Origin: Pseudomonadales bacterium
GTDB taxonomy: Bacteria > Pseudomonadota > Gammaproteobacteria > Pseudomonadales > Azotimanducaceae
DNA: 17,901 nucleotides
Assembly (NCBI GenBank): GCA_007128525.1
Contig: SKXG01000222.1
Span: forward strand, 1-17,901
Direction of reading: 5' to 3'
Position 1 is the first letter of the stretch. Each line of letters opens with the position of its first letter. Below, one piece after another: positions 7,510 to 14,853 of this stretch. Made by a program: the position numbers and the translations under genes. The notes beneath the pieces are model-generated. The model had not been told where the DNA came from. It saw only the letters and a list, made by a program, of their open reading frames with translations, and searched no databases.

Positions 7510-8753
7510 GCCAGGAACAGGATGTCATTATTATCGGCGCGGGCCCGTCGGGAGCTATTGCAGCTGCGCTGTTGGTCAAGCGTGGATACCGGCCGCTGGT
7601 GCTTGAACGCGCGACCTTTCCGCGCTTTTCGATTGGCGAGAGCCTGCTGCCACAGTGTATGGCCTTCATTGAAGAAGCCGGCATGATGGACGCGCTACAA
7701 GCCAACGCCGAAGTGCTGGGCTTCCAGTACAAGGATGGCGCTGTATTCGATCGAGGCGACCAGCACGATCAGTTCCGATTTGAAGAAAAATTCAGCCCGG
7801 GCTGGGGCACCACCTTCCAGGTTCGGCGGGCCGAGTTCGACAAGCTGTTGGCTGATGAGGCGGAAAAGGCTGGCGCAGATGTGCGCTACCAGCAAGAAAT
7901 CATTGATGTGGATGTCTCCGGCGAGCGGCCCAAAGTCCGCGTTCGCGACCTGCGCGACAACAGCGAACAAACACTGACGGCGAAGTTCCTGCTCGACGCC
8001 AGCGGCTTTGCCCGTGTATTGCCGCGCCTGCTGGACCTGGAAGCACCCTCAAACTTTCCGGTACGCCAGGCCATCTTTACCCACGTTGAAGATCGCATCA
8101 GCTCATCAGACTTTGACCGCAACAAGATTTTGATTACCGTACATCCGACCATCCATGATGTCTGGTACTGGACCATCCCGTTCTCTGACGGGCGTTGCTC
8201 GCAGGGCGTGGTTGGTGAAGCTGAAGTGCTGGCCAAGGTGGCCGGTGACAGCCCGATGGACAAACTCAAGCAGCTCGTCAGCGAGGCACCTGATTTGAAC
8301 CGGCACCTGGCCAATGCGGTGTGGGACATGCCGGCACGCGAGATGACCGGCTACAGCGCCAACGTCAAATCCCTGCACGGCCCGCACTATGCGCTGCTCG
8401 GCAATGCCGGCGAGTTCCTGGATCCGGTGTTTTCCTCCGGGGTCACCATTGCAATGAAATCCGCGAGCCTGGCTGCGGAGGTGCTCGACCGGCAGTTCCG
8501 TGGCGAGGTGGTCGATTGGGAGCAGGATTTCGCGCAGCCGCTGCAAAGCGGTGTGAAAACCTTCCGCACCTATGTAGAAGGCTGGTACGAAGGCGGATTC
8601 CAGGATGTGCTCTTCTACGATGAGAAGGCGGAAGACATCAAGGCGATGATCAGCTCAATTCTGGCTGGTTATGCCTGGGACACCGACAATCCCTTTGTTC
8701 GCGACAGCAAACGCCGCCTCGCGGTGCTGGTTAAAATATGTCGCGGTATCTGA
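7506..8753 (+). CDS. FAD-dependent oxidoreductase of the flavin-dependent (tryptophan) halogenase family
   Basis: A 415-residue flavoprotein. Visible: dinucleotide fold VIIIGAGPSGAIAA (GxGxxG at 11-16), LERATFPRFSIGESLLP typical of halogenases, Lys76 in GFQYKDGAVF at the position of the catalytic halogenase Lys, the diagnostic WxWxIP motif as WYWTIP (220-225), and FAD-binding GNAGEFLDPVFSSG. Family members use FADH2, O2 and halide to make a lysine-held hypohalous species. This predicts halogenation of the phenol ring or polyene, as in brominated xanthomonadins, but related enzymes in aryl polyene clusters may act as oxygenases and no partner flavin reductase is seen here. ATG 7506 overlaps the exporter stop; the 3' end overlaps the lipoprotein gene by 16 nt. 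Family sure, reaction not. Confidence 0.85.
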   Translation: MSQEQDVIIIGAGPSGAIAAALLVKRGYRPLVLERATFPRFSIGESLLPQCMAFIEEAGMMDALQANAEVLGFQYKDGAVFDRGDQHDQFRFEEKFSPGWGTTFQVRRAEFDKLLADEAEKAGADVRYQQEIIDVDVSGERPKVRVRDLRDNSEQTLTAKFLLDASGFARVLPRLLDLEAPSNFPVRQAIFTHVEDRISSSDFDRNKILITVHPTIHDVWYWTIPFSDGRCSQGVVGEAEVLAKVAGDSPMDKLKQLVSEAPDLNRHLANAVWDMPAREMTGYSANVKSLHGPHYALLGNAGEFLDPVFSSGVTIAMKSASLAAEVLDRQFRGEVVDWEQDFAQPLQSGVKTFRTYVEGWYEGGFQDVLFYDEKAEDIKAMISSILAGYAWDTDNPFVRDSKRRLAVLVKICRGI

Positions 8754-9328
8754 TCTGGTTGCTGTCCGTACCGGTCCTGGCATTGCTGCTCTTGGGCTGC
8801 GCCAGCCGCGATGAGCCGGCTCTGGTGCCGGACCGGGCGCTTGCCACGCCGGAGACTTTGCCTGGACAGCAGTTCGAGCAGCGCCTGACGGCGGAAGCGT
8901 CCGGGCGATCGCAGCAATTCTGGGTTGTTGGCCAGCTCTGCGGTGACCGCTTTGATCTCAGGTTTCTGACGCCCGCAGGGCTGCCGCTGCTGCACGTGCG
9001 ACAACAGGGCACCGCCATTGAGGCGCTGTCCGGGCGTGCTCTGCCTGGCGCTCTGACAGCGGAGCGGATACTGGCAGATTTGCAGTTGGTCTACTGGCCG
9101 GTGCAGGCACTAGAGGGTGCGTGGGATGTGGCCTGGGCCGTGCAGGTACACCCGCGGCAGCGTCTGCTAACCTTCCACGACGACGTGCTGGTCGAAGTGC
9201 GCTATGCCGAAGCCGAGCAGGCGCCATGGCGCGGCCTGGTGACGCTGGAACACCGGCAGTTGGATTACCGGCTCGAGGTGGAAACGCTCGAGCGTCAAAT
9301 TGACGAATGTCAGCATCAAGACGGTTGA
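8738..9328 (+). CDS. apeN: DUF3261-type outer membrane lipoprotein (ApeN-like)
   Basis: A 196-residue lipoprotein. The N-terminus has a short basic start, a hydrophobic core and the lipobox LLGC with Cys21; the following residue is Ala, not Asp, so outer membrane sorting is expected. The mature domain contains FEQRLTAEASGRSQQFWVV, RFLTPAGLPLLHV, LADLQLVYWPVQAL and a C-terminal LEHRQLDYRLEVETL, a pattern I associate with the DUF3261 proteins of APE clusters. It probably receives or anchors the polyene lipid at the outer membrane with the LolA-like protein and exporter, by analogy with the LolA/LolB pair (inference). It overlaps the flavoenzyme by 16 nt and ends 10 nt before the dehydratase ATG. 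Confidence 0.82.
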   Translation: MSRYLIWLLSVPVLALLLLGCASRDEPALVPDRALATPETLPGQQFEQRLTAEASGRSQQFWVVGQLCGDRFDLRFLTPAGLPLLHVRQQGTAIEALSGRALPGALTAERILADLQLVYWPVQALEGAWDVAWAVQVHPRQRLLTFHDDVLVEVRYAEAEQAPWRGLVTLEHRQLDYRLEVETLERQIDECQHQDG

Positions 9329-9338
9329 GAAGAGGTTT

Positions 9339-9794
9339 ATGAAGGTTGCGGTTGCCGACACGCTGCCCCACGCCGGTCGTATGCTGTTGCTCGACGACAT
9401 ACTGGTCTGTACGCCCGACAGTCTGTCGGCACGACTCAGCGTGCGCGCGTTGCCGGGCTTGCCCGCCAGCGAAGACAGTCTGCCGGCCTGGGTGGGCCTG
9501 GAGTACATGGCTCAGGCCGTGGCAGCCTGGGCCGGGCAGCGTGAGCTGACTCGCGGACGCCAGGTGCGCCCGGGGCTGCTGCTGGGTACGCGGCTGTTTA
9601 AAAGTACACTGGCGCGCCTGCCACTGGGTCTGAGCCTGGAAGTGGCGATTCACAAGGTCCTGGAAGACAGTACTGGCGTTGGTGTGTTCGACTGCGAGGT
9701 GCGTGCGCCGGGGCTTGTGCAGTCGGCTGAGATCAAGGCCTTCATGCCTGAAGATGTCTATGCTTACTTGAAGGATGGTCAGAATGACGGATAA
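9339..9794 (+). CDS. apeP: ApeP-type hot-dog dehydratase
   Basis: A 151-residue hot-dog protein of the 3-hydroxyacyl-ACP dehydratase class. It opens with DTLPHAGRMLLLDDI, where His11 is the family catalytic-type His, and continues with WVGLEYMAQAVAAWAG with Glu55 in the central helix. In characterised ape systems, ApeP pairs with ApeI as a dehydratase heterodimer that makes each double bond of the polyene. Here the ApeI partner would be the C-terminal domain of the 804-2603 fusion. ATG 9339 is preferred because AGAAGAGG lies directly before it and the product begins right at the conserved PHAG segment; an in-frame TTG at 9300 would add 13 residues. It overlaps the ketoreductase by 11 nt. Confidence 0.88.
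   Translation: MKVAVADTLPHAGRMLLLDDILVCTPDSLSARLSVRALPGLPASEDSLPAWVGLEYMAQAVAAWAGQRELTRGRQVRPGLLLGTRLFKSTLARLPLGLSLEVAIHKVLEDSTGVGVFDCEVRAPGLVQSAEIKAFMPEDVYAYLKDGQNDG
9771..9775 (+). promoter_or_regulatory. Ribosome binding site deciding the ketoreductase start
   Basis: AAGGA sits 8 nt before ATG 9784. The earlier in-frame ATG at 9775 overlaps this site and has nothing comparable upstream, so the ketoreductase is taken to start at 9784. Confidence 0.6.
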
Positions 9795-10515
9795 ACGGGT
9801 CCTGGTGACCGGTTCAAGTCGCGGTATCGGCCGTGCCATCGCCTTGCGGCTGGCGCGGGAAGGTTTTGTGCTGACGCTGCATTGCCGCAGCCGCCTGGAA
9901 GAGGCGCAGGCCGTGCAGCAGGCCATTGAGGCCGAAGGCGGGCGCGTGGATGCCACATTGCAGTTCGACATCGCTGACCGTGATCAGGCGCGTGCCGCGC
10001 TGGAGGCGGATGTCAGTGAACGCGGCGCGTGGTTTGGTGTGGTTTGCAATGCCGGTGTAACCCGTGACGGCGCCTTTCCAGCCTTGTCAGGCGAAGACTG
10101 GGACAGCGTCCTGCACACCAACCTTGATGGCTTTTACAACGTACTGCAGCCTTTGATCATGCCGATGGTGCGGCGTCGCGCACCGGGACGGATCGTGACG
10201 CTGGCGTCTGCTGCCGGTCTCATGGGCAACCGCGGGCAAGTCAATTACTCAGCGTCCAAAGCTGGTATCATCGGTGCTACGAAAGCCCTGGCGCTGGAGC
10301 TTGCCAAACGCCAGATTACGGTGAACTGCGTAGCGCCCGGGCTTATTGAAACGGACATGACGGAAGAGGTTCCGCTCGAGCAGATGCTGGAGATGATACC
10401 GGCGCGCAGGGTGGGAAAACCCGAGGAAGTGGCCGCTGCAGTCAGCTATCTGATGAGCGACGATGCCGCTTACGTGACGCGCCAGGTCATATCCGTCAAT
10501 GGGGGGCTTTGCTGA
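9784..10515 (+). CDS. apeQ: 3-oxoacyl-ACP reductase (FabG-like SDR), ApeQ
   Basis: A 243-residue short-chain dehydrogenase/reductase that reduces the 3-ketoacyl-ACP made in each elongation round, using NADPH by family. Visible: cofactor loop TGSSRGIG (9-16), CNAG (88-91), catalytic Asn113, Ser142 in LASAAG, and Tyr155/Lys159 in VNYSASKAG. GLIETDM follows, and the C-terminus has SDDAAYVTRQVISVNGG, as in FabG proteins. Length matches FabG. In this cluster it works between the ketosynthases and the hot-dog dehydratases. It overlaps apeP by 11 nt, and its stop overlaps the apeR ATG as TGATG. Confidence 0.93.
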   Translation: MTDKRVLVTGSSRGIGRAIALRLAREGFVLTLHCRSRLEEAQAVQQAIEAEGGRVDATLQFDIADRDQARAALEADVSERGAWFGVVCNAGVTRDGAFPALSGEDWDSVLHTNLDGFYNVLQPLIMPMVRRRAPGRIVTLASAAGLMGNRGQVNYSASKAGIIGATKALALELAKRQITVNCVAPGLIETDMTEEVPLEQMLEMIPARRVGKPEEVAAAVSYLMSDDAAYVTRQVISVNGGLC

Positions 10516-11741
10516 TGCGACGCGTGGTGGTAACCGGGATGTCCGGACTGTCTCCTGTGGGACAGGACTGGGCAACGGTACGCGAACACCTGGCCAACGG
10601 GCAGACCGGCATCCGGTACATGGATGAGTGGGATCGCTACGAAGGCCTGCTGACTCGACTTGGCGGTCCGGTTGACGATTTTTCCAAACCCGCGCATTAC
10701 AGCCGCAAGGCAACCCGCAGCATGGGACGCGTGTCGTTGATGGCAACGCGTGCGACTGAGCTGGCACTGACCCAGGCCGGCTTGCTGGATGATCCGGTGC
10801 TGCAAAGTGGCCGCACCGGTGTGTCTTACGGCTCATCCACCGGCAGCACCGATGCCGTCAAGGACTTTGCCGGCATGTTGATCAAGGACACCACGGCCGG
10901 GCTCACAGCTACGACCTATATCCGCATGATGTCGCACACGGCGCCGGTGAATATCGGCGTGTTCTTCGGTCTGCAGGGCCGCGTCTATACCACGTCGAGC
11001 GCCTGCACCTCGGGCAGTCAGGGAATCGGCTACGCTTTTGAGGCGATTCGCAGTGGTGCACAGGATGTGATGGTGGCCGGCGGCGGGGAAGAACTCTGTC
11101 CGACGGAAGCGGCTGTTTTTGATGCATTGTTCGCCACCTCAACTCGCAACGACGAGCCAGGCAGCACCCCGCGCCCGTTCGACAAAGCCCGGGATGGCCT
11201 GGTGATCGGCGAGGGCGCCTGCACACTGATCCTTGAGGCGCTGGATCATGCCGAGGCACGTGGCGCGACCATACTGGCTGAACTGGTTGGTTTTGCGACC
11301 AACTCTGACGGCCGACATGTGACGCAGCCGCATGCCGAGACGCAGCAGCGTGTCATCGAGCTGGCTCTTGCCGATGCCCAGCTGGCGCCTGACGCTATTG
11401 GCTATGTCAGTGCCCATGGCACGGCCACCGACCGCGGCGATGTTGCTGAAACAACGGCCACACGCAACGCACTGAAGCGGGCCGTGCCCATCAGTGCCTT
11501 CAAGAGCTTTACCGGTCATACCCTGGGTGCCTGTGGTGCCCTGGAAGCCTGGGTGGCCATACAGTCAATGAACGAGTCCTGGTTCCATCACACGGCGAAC
11601 CTCACAGACGTTGACCCGGATTGTGCCGAGCTGGACTACATTCAGGGTGAGGGCCGGCGTATCGACTGCGAGTATGTGATGAGCAACAACTTTGCGTTTG
11701 GTGGCATCAACACCTCGCTTATATTCCGCCGCTGGCAGTAA
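10515..11741 (+). CDS. apeR: Beta-ketoacyl-ACP synthase (FabF-like), ApeR
   Basis: A 408-residue condensing enzyme with a full thiolase-fold triad: Cys164 in SSACTSGSQGIGYA, His301 in SAHGTATDRGD and His335 in KSFTGHTLGACGALE, plus Lys330. The features YGSSTGST, GGGEELCPTEAAVFD and NNFAFGGINTS match the ApeR type. In ape systems, ApeR acts as a homodimer, distinct from the ApeO:ApeC pair; I infer a role in early elongation or priming. ATG 10515 is chosen over the in-frame TTG at 10509 because it overlaps the apeQ stop and a run of six G at 10501-10506 can serve as ribosome site. After its stop comes the largest gap of the operon (about 63 nt). Confidence 0.92.
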   Translation: MRRVVVTGMSGLSPVGQDWATVREHLANGQTGIRYMDEWDRYEGLLTRLGGPVDDFSKPAHYSRKATRSMGRVSLMATRATELALTQAGLLDDPVLQSGRTGVSYGSSTGSTDAVKDFAGMLIKDTTAGLTATTYIRMMSHTAPVNIGVFFGLQGRVYTTSSACTSGSQGIGYAFEAIRSGAQDVMVAGGGEELCPTEAAVFDALFATSTRNDEPGSTPRPFDKARDGLVIGEGACTLILEALDHAEARGATILAELVGFATNSDGRHVTQPHAETQQRVIELALADAQLAPDAIGYVSAHGTATDRGDVAETTATRNALKRAVPISAFKSFTGHTLGACGALEAWVAIQSMNESWFHHTANLTDVDPDCAELDYIQGEGRRIDCEYVMSNNFAFGGINTSLIFRRWQ

Positions 11742-11804
11742 CTAGCGCGCCTCAAGCATCTTGTTTGCAACATGAGCGATTACAGCAGCGAAGCAGGCGA
11801 TCCC

Positions 11805-12275
11805 ATGACAACTGACGCGGTGTTGGATCGGGCGCAGGTCGAAGCGCTGATTCCGCATGCGGGTGTCATGTGTCTGCTCGATGCGGTGCAGACCTGGCGT
11901 GACGATCACATCTGCTGTCTGGCCCATTCGCACCGTGACCCCGCCAACCCATTGCGTGACGCTGACGTCCTGCCGGTCGTGGCCGGCATTGAGTATGCCG
12001 CCCAGGCCATGGCCGTTCATGGTGGCCTGATAGGCCGTAATGACGGTGTGCCGCGTATCGGGTATCTGGCTGTACTCAATGACGTGCGCTGGCAGGTTGC
12101 GCGGCTCGACAACCAGGGAGAGACGTTGCTGGTTGAGGCTCGAGTTGAACAGTCTCTGACCGACAGCCGCAGCTACAGCTTTCAGCTGCGCAGCGTCGAC
12201 GATGCCGGCACGGGCGAAGTGCTGCTGAGTGGCACGGCTCTGGTGGTGTTGGAATCCAGCGAGGCGGCATCCTGA
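11805..12275 (+). CDS. Second ApeP-like hot-dog dehydratase
   Basis: A 156-residue hot-dog protein similar in plan to the ApeP at 9339: VEALIPHAGVMCLLDAV near the start with His18 in the same PHAG context, and VVAGIEYAAQAMAVHGG with Glu63 in the central helix. Both key positions are kept, so it is not obviously a dead paralogue. It may partner the fused ApeI domain at a different chain length, or act on another substrate. Its place directly before the chain length factor, with a TGATG overlap, suggests use with the ApeO:ApeC side. Start uncertain: ATG 11805 has AGG 7 nt before it and puts the N-terminus at the conserved segment; ATG 11772, 11 codons earlier, has no visible ribosome site. Confidence 0.83.
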   Translation: MTTDAVLDRAQVEALIPHAGVMCLLDAVQTWRDDHICCLAHSHRDPANPLRDADVLPVVAGIEYAAQAMAVHGGLIGRNDGVPRIGYLAVLNDVRWQVARLDNQGETLLVEARVEQSLTDSRSYSFQLRSVDDAGTGEVLLSGTALVVLESSEAAS

Positions 12276-13048
12276 TGTCCGGTCAGCAGCCGATTTTGGC
12301 ATCCGGCGGCGTCAGCTTCAGAGTCCGGCGCTGGGCCGGTTGGGCTCCAGGGCTGGAGTCGGCAGCAGACTGGGCAGACTGGGCGCAGGGAAACCGCAGT
12401 CTGGATCCAGCAGCCCCACCACCGCGGCCGGCTGACGTGCCTGCCATGCTCCGGCGACGTACCAGCCCATTGTCGAAAGCAGCGCTGCAGGCGCTTTATA
12501 CCTGTGCCGAGGGGGAGCACCACAGGCGAGTGGTGTTCGCGTCACGTCATGGCGAACTGACGCGCAGCACCGGATTGCTGGAAGACCTGGCCAGGCAGGA
12601 ACCGCTGTCGCCCAATGCCTTCAGTCTGTCGGTGCACAACACAGTGCTGGGTATCTACTCCATTGCCAGCGCCAATCAAGCGCCCGGTAGCGCCATCGCA
12701 GCCGGCCTCGACAGCCTGCCGGCCGGCGTTCTGGAAGCGGTCGGGTACCTGCAGCGCGGCGAGCCGGAAGTGTTGCTGGTGGTGGCCGATGATGCGGTGC
12801 CGGATTTCTATCAGCCCTGGCTGGCTGACGAGCCGCCGCTGATGGCGGTAGCAATGTTGCTGGCGCCGCCTGACGCCGAAGGCACGCATTGGCGGCTCCA
12901 GGCCCAGCCGAAGGCAGGCGCCGGGGAAGCCGATCGGTCAGAGGCCGCGGTGTCACCGCTTCCCGCCTGGCTCCGCCTGCTCGCTGGCGGTGGCAGCCGT
13001 CTGGTCAGCCCTGGAGAGCAGCACGACTGGTGCTGGGAACGGCTTTGA
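12275..13048 (+). CDS. apeC: Ketosynthase-like chain length factor, ApeC
   Basis: A 257-residue protein of the short beta-ketoacyl synthase family (Pfam Ketoacyl-synt_2), the ApeC partner of ApeO. Visible landmarks: SPLSKAALQAL, VVFASRHGEL (86-95), then LSPNAFSLSVHNTVLGIYSI (111-130), where a true ketosynthase would carry its nucleophile Cys; none is present here. EAVGYLQRGEPEVLLVVADD and PPLMAVAMLL follow. As a chain length factor it should be catalytically silent and shape the cavity that sets polyene length in the heterodimer with ApeO (15785). Start overlaps the upstream stop (TGATG), and its end overlaps the acyltransferase TTG start. Here apeC and apeO are separated by four genes. Confidence 0.88.
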   Translation: MSGQQPILASGGVSFRVRRWAGWAPGLESAADWADWAQGNRSLDPAAPPPRPADVPAMLRRRTSPLSKAALQALYTCAEGEHHRRVVFASRHGELTRSTGLLEDLARQEPLSPNAFSLSVHNTVLGIYSIASANQAPGSAIAAGLDSLPAGVLEAVGYLQRGEPEVLLVVADDAVPDFYQPWLADEPPLMAVAMLLAPPDAEGTHWRLQAQPKAGAGEADRSEAAVSPLPAWLRLLAGGGSRLVSPGEQHDWCWERL

Positions 13049-13821
13049 CGGGGCTGAACTACTATTGGCGGCTGCTGGCAACGGGCTATAACTTCCTCAC
13101 CTTCAGCCTGGGCGGTTTGCTGATCGCACTGACCCTGCTACCGCTGGCCCGCGTGCTGCCGGGTTCCCAGGCGCGCCGCCAGGCGCGTGCCAGGCAGGTC
13201 GTATGCCAGGTGTTCCGCTACTTTGTCTGGCAGATGCAGTTTACCGGGGTCATTACCTTTGATCCGGGCGATGTGCGCCGGCTGCAGCGTGAGGCGCGCG
13301 GGCGCCTGGTCATTGCCAACCACCCGTCGCTGATTGATGTGGTGTTGCTGATGTCGCTGCTGCCGCACAGTTGTTGTGTGGTCAAGCAGGCCATGTGGCG
13401 CAATCCCTGGCTGGGCGGTGTGATGCGCGGCGCCGGCTACATCAGCAATGCGGCCGAATCGGATGAGTTGCTCAGCCGCAGCCAGGCCGTGCTGGCCCAC
13501 GGTTATCCGCTGGTGATGTTTCCCGAAGGAACGCGTACAGTGCCGGGCGAACCGCTGCAATTCCAGCGCGGAGCAGCCAATATTGCCGTGCGACTGCGCG
13601 CCAGTCTGCTGCCTGTGGTGATACGCTGTGAGCCACCAACCCTGCGCAAATCCGAGCCCTGGTATCGGATTCCGCCGCGCAAGGCGCACTACACCCTGCG
13701 GGTACAGGCGCCGATTGATCCGGCGCAGGTGATTGATCTGGAAGCGCCGCCTTCGCTTGCGACGCGTCATTTGAATCAGTATCTGGAAAACTACTACAGG
13801 AGAGTGATCGACAATGCATGA
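13045..13821 (+). CDS. apeD: PlsC-type 1-acyl-glycerol-3-phosphate acyltransferase-like protein (ApeD-like)
   Basis: A 258-residue membrane-associated acyltransferase. An N-terminal hydrophobic helix (about 15-39) precedes the HX4D block NHPSLIDV (His93, Asp98) and the acyl-acceptor block FPEGTRTVPGEP (159-170). Such enzymes move an acyl chain from ACP or CoA to a glycerolipid; here the acyl group may be the polyene itself, which would explain membrane anchoring of APEs (inference). Start is uncertain. TTG 13045 overlaps the apeC stop, has GGGA at 13035-13038, and gives a product starting at NYYWRLLATG. GTG 13030 with GGAGAG at 13013-13018 would add 5 residues. The frame is open to 12889, but that part lies inside apeC. 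Its stop overlaps the ACP gene by 8 nt. Confidence 0.85.
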   Translation: MTGLNYYWRLLATGYNFLTFSLGGLLIALTLLPLARVLPGSQARRQARARQVVCQVFRYFVWQMQFTGVITFDPGDVRRLQREARGRLVIANHPSLIDVVLLMSLLPHSCCVVKQAMWRNPWLGGVMRGAGYISNAAESDELLSRSQAVLAHGYPLVMFPEGTRTVPGEPLQFQRGAANIAVRLRASLLPVVIRCEPPTLRKSEPWYRIPPRKAHYTLRVQAPIDPAQVIDLEAPPSLATRHLNQYLENYYRRVIDNA

Positions 13822-14080
13822 TCTGGGACAGGAATTGAAAGAGCTGATCATTGATTGTCTCGATCTCGACGACGTAACCCCGGCCGATATACAGGATGAG
13901 GAGCCGCTCTTCGTGGATGGCCTTGGACTGGATTCCATCGATGCGCTCGAGCTTGGCATGCACATCCAGAAGAAGTACAACGTCAAGCTTGATGCCAACG
14001 ACAAGGCCACCAAAGAACACTTCGCTTCAGTCAATGCGCTGCGACGCTTTTTGGAGTCGGAAGGCGCAGCTGCCAGCTGA
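13814..14080 (+). CDS. apeE: Acyl carrier protein (ApeE-like)
   Basis: A complete 88-residue, acidic ACP. It starts LGQELKELIIDCLDLDDVTP and carries the helix II signature LFVDGLGLDSIDALELG, with Ser41 as the phosphopantetheine site; the C-terminal half ends FASVNALRRFLESEGAAAS. It differs from the ACP at the window start (GLGLDSIDALEL here, LDIDSIDAVDL there), matching the two carrier-protein classes of ape clusters; this one corresponds to ApeE, which follows the PlsC-like gene. By that assignment it may receive the aryl starter from the ligase. ATG 13814 overlaps the preceding stop. The - strand PPTase is the likely activator. Confidence 0.93.
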   Translation: MHDLGQELKELIIDCLDLDDVTPADIQDEEPLFVDGLGLDSIDALELGMHIQKKYNVKLDANDKATKEHFASVNALRRFLESEGAAAS

Positions 14081-14094
14081 TTGAGGCGGCGCCG

Positions 14095-14853
14095 TTGGCT
14101 TTCAGACCCTGCCTGCTGATTCCCTGTTACAACCACGGTCGGCAGATCGGGCGAACGCTGGCCGGTCTGTCCGGTTACCGGTTGCCCTGTCTGCTGATTG
14201 ATGACGGCAGTGAGGCATCGACGGCAGCGGAAGTCGATCGCCTCGCCACCAGGCATGCTTGGGTGCAGGTGATCCGGTTGCCTCAGAATCAGGGTAAGGG
14301 TGTCGCCGTCGCCGCCGGACTGACCGCTGCGATGCGGCAAGGCTACAGTCATGCGTTGCAGATCGATGCAGATGGGCAGCATGACGCCGGTGATGTTCCC
14401 AAGTTGCTGGCAGTGGCGGAAACGGAGCCCGAGGCGCTGGTCAGTGGCTTGCCGAACTTTGGTGACGACATGCCTGGTGCTCGCCGCTATGGCCGCTACA
14501 TCACGCACTTCTGGGTCTGGGTGGAAACACTGTCATTTGAGATCAAGGATTCCATGTGTGGCTTTCGCGTCTATCCGGTAGCAGCAACGCTTGCTGCACT
14601 GCGCGGCCAGCGCATCGGTCGGCGTATGGATTTCGACACGGACATCATGGTGCGCCTGTACTGGGCGGGAACGCCGGTGCGCTTCGTGCCGACCCGCGTC
14701 GTATATCCGCCAGATGGTGAGTCGCGGTTCGCGCCATTGATGGACAACCTCCGGATCAGTTGGATGCACACCAGGTTGGTGTTTGGCATGTTGCTGCGGT
14801 TGCCGTTCCTGTTGGGCCGGCGCCTGCGTCAAAGGCGCGGGAGGAACGGCTGA
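14095..14853 (+). CDS. GT2-family glycosyltransferase (N-terminal half equivalent of ApeJ)
   Basis: A 252-residue GT-A fold glycosyltransferase resembling dolichol-phosphate mannose synthase type GT2 enzymes. Visible: LLIPCYNHG (7-15), nucleotide-binding LLIDDGSE (33-40), LPQNQGKGVAVAAG (62-75), the metal-binding DADGQHD (91-97, DxD) and later DFDTDIMVRLYW. It would transfer a sugar from an activated donor to the polyene lipid or carrier. In E. coli-type clusters as I recall them, this domain is joined to an LpxL-like acyltransferase in one ApeJ protein; here the two are separate genes overlapping as TGATG. TTG 14095 is used, with GAGG at 14083-14086 8 nt ahead; no ATG lies near. The short basic tail ends GRRLRQRRGRNG. 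Confidence 0.87.
   Translation: MAFRPCLLIPCYNHGRQIGRTLAGLSGYRLPCLLIDDGSEASTAAEVDRLATRHAWVQVIRLPQNQGKGVAVAAGLTAAMRQGYSHALQIDADGQHDAGDVPKLLAVAETEPEALVSGLPNFGDDMPGARRYGRYITHFWVWVETLSFEIKDSMCGFRVYPVAATLAALRGQRIGRRMDFDTDIMVRLYWAGTPVRFVPTRVVYPPDGESRFAPLMDNLRISWMHTRLVFGMLLRLPFLLGRRLRQRRGRNG
14839..14845 (+). promoter_or_regulatory. Strong ribosome binding site for the LpxL-type acyltransferase
   Basis: GGGAGGA lies 7 nt before ATG 14853 and settles this start against the frame that stays open back to 14760 inside the glycosyltransferase gene. It also shows that the acyltransferase is translated as its own protein and not fused to the glycosyltransferase. Confidence 0.7.

Noticed and set aside
11742..12302. 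- strand open frame of 186 codons opposite the second ApeP-like gene
   Set aside because: The + strand frame carries the conserved PHAG and GIEYAAQAM motifs and couples to apeC; the - strand product has no family signal.
13138..14508. 456-codon open frame on the - strand
   Set aside because: It is antisense across three real genes (acyltransferase, ACP, glycosyltransferase) and has low-complexity Gln/Arg/His-rich sequence without motifs.
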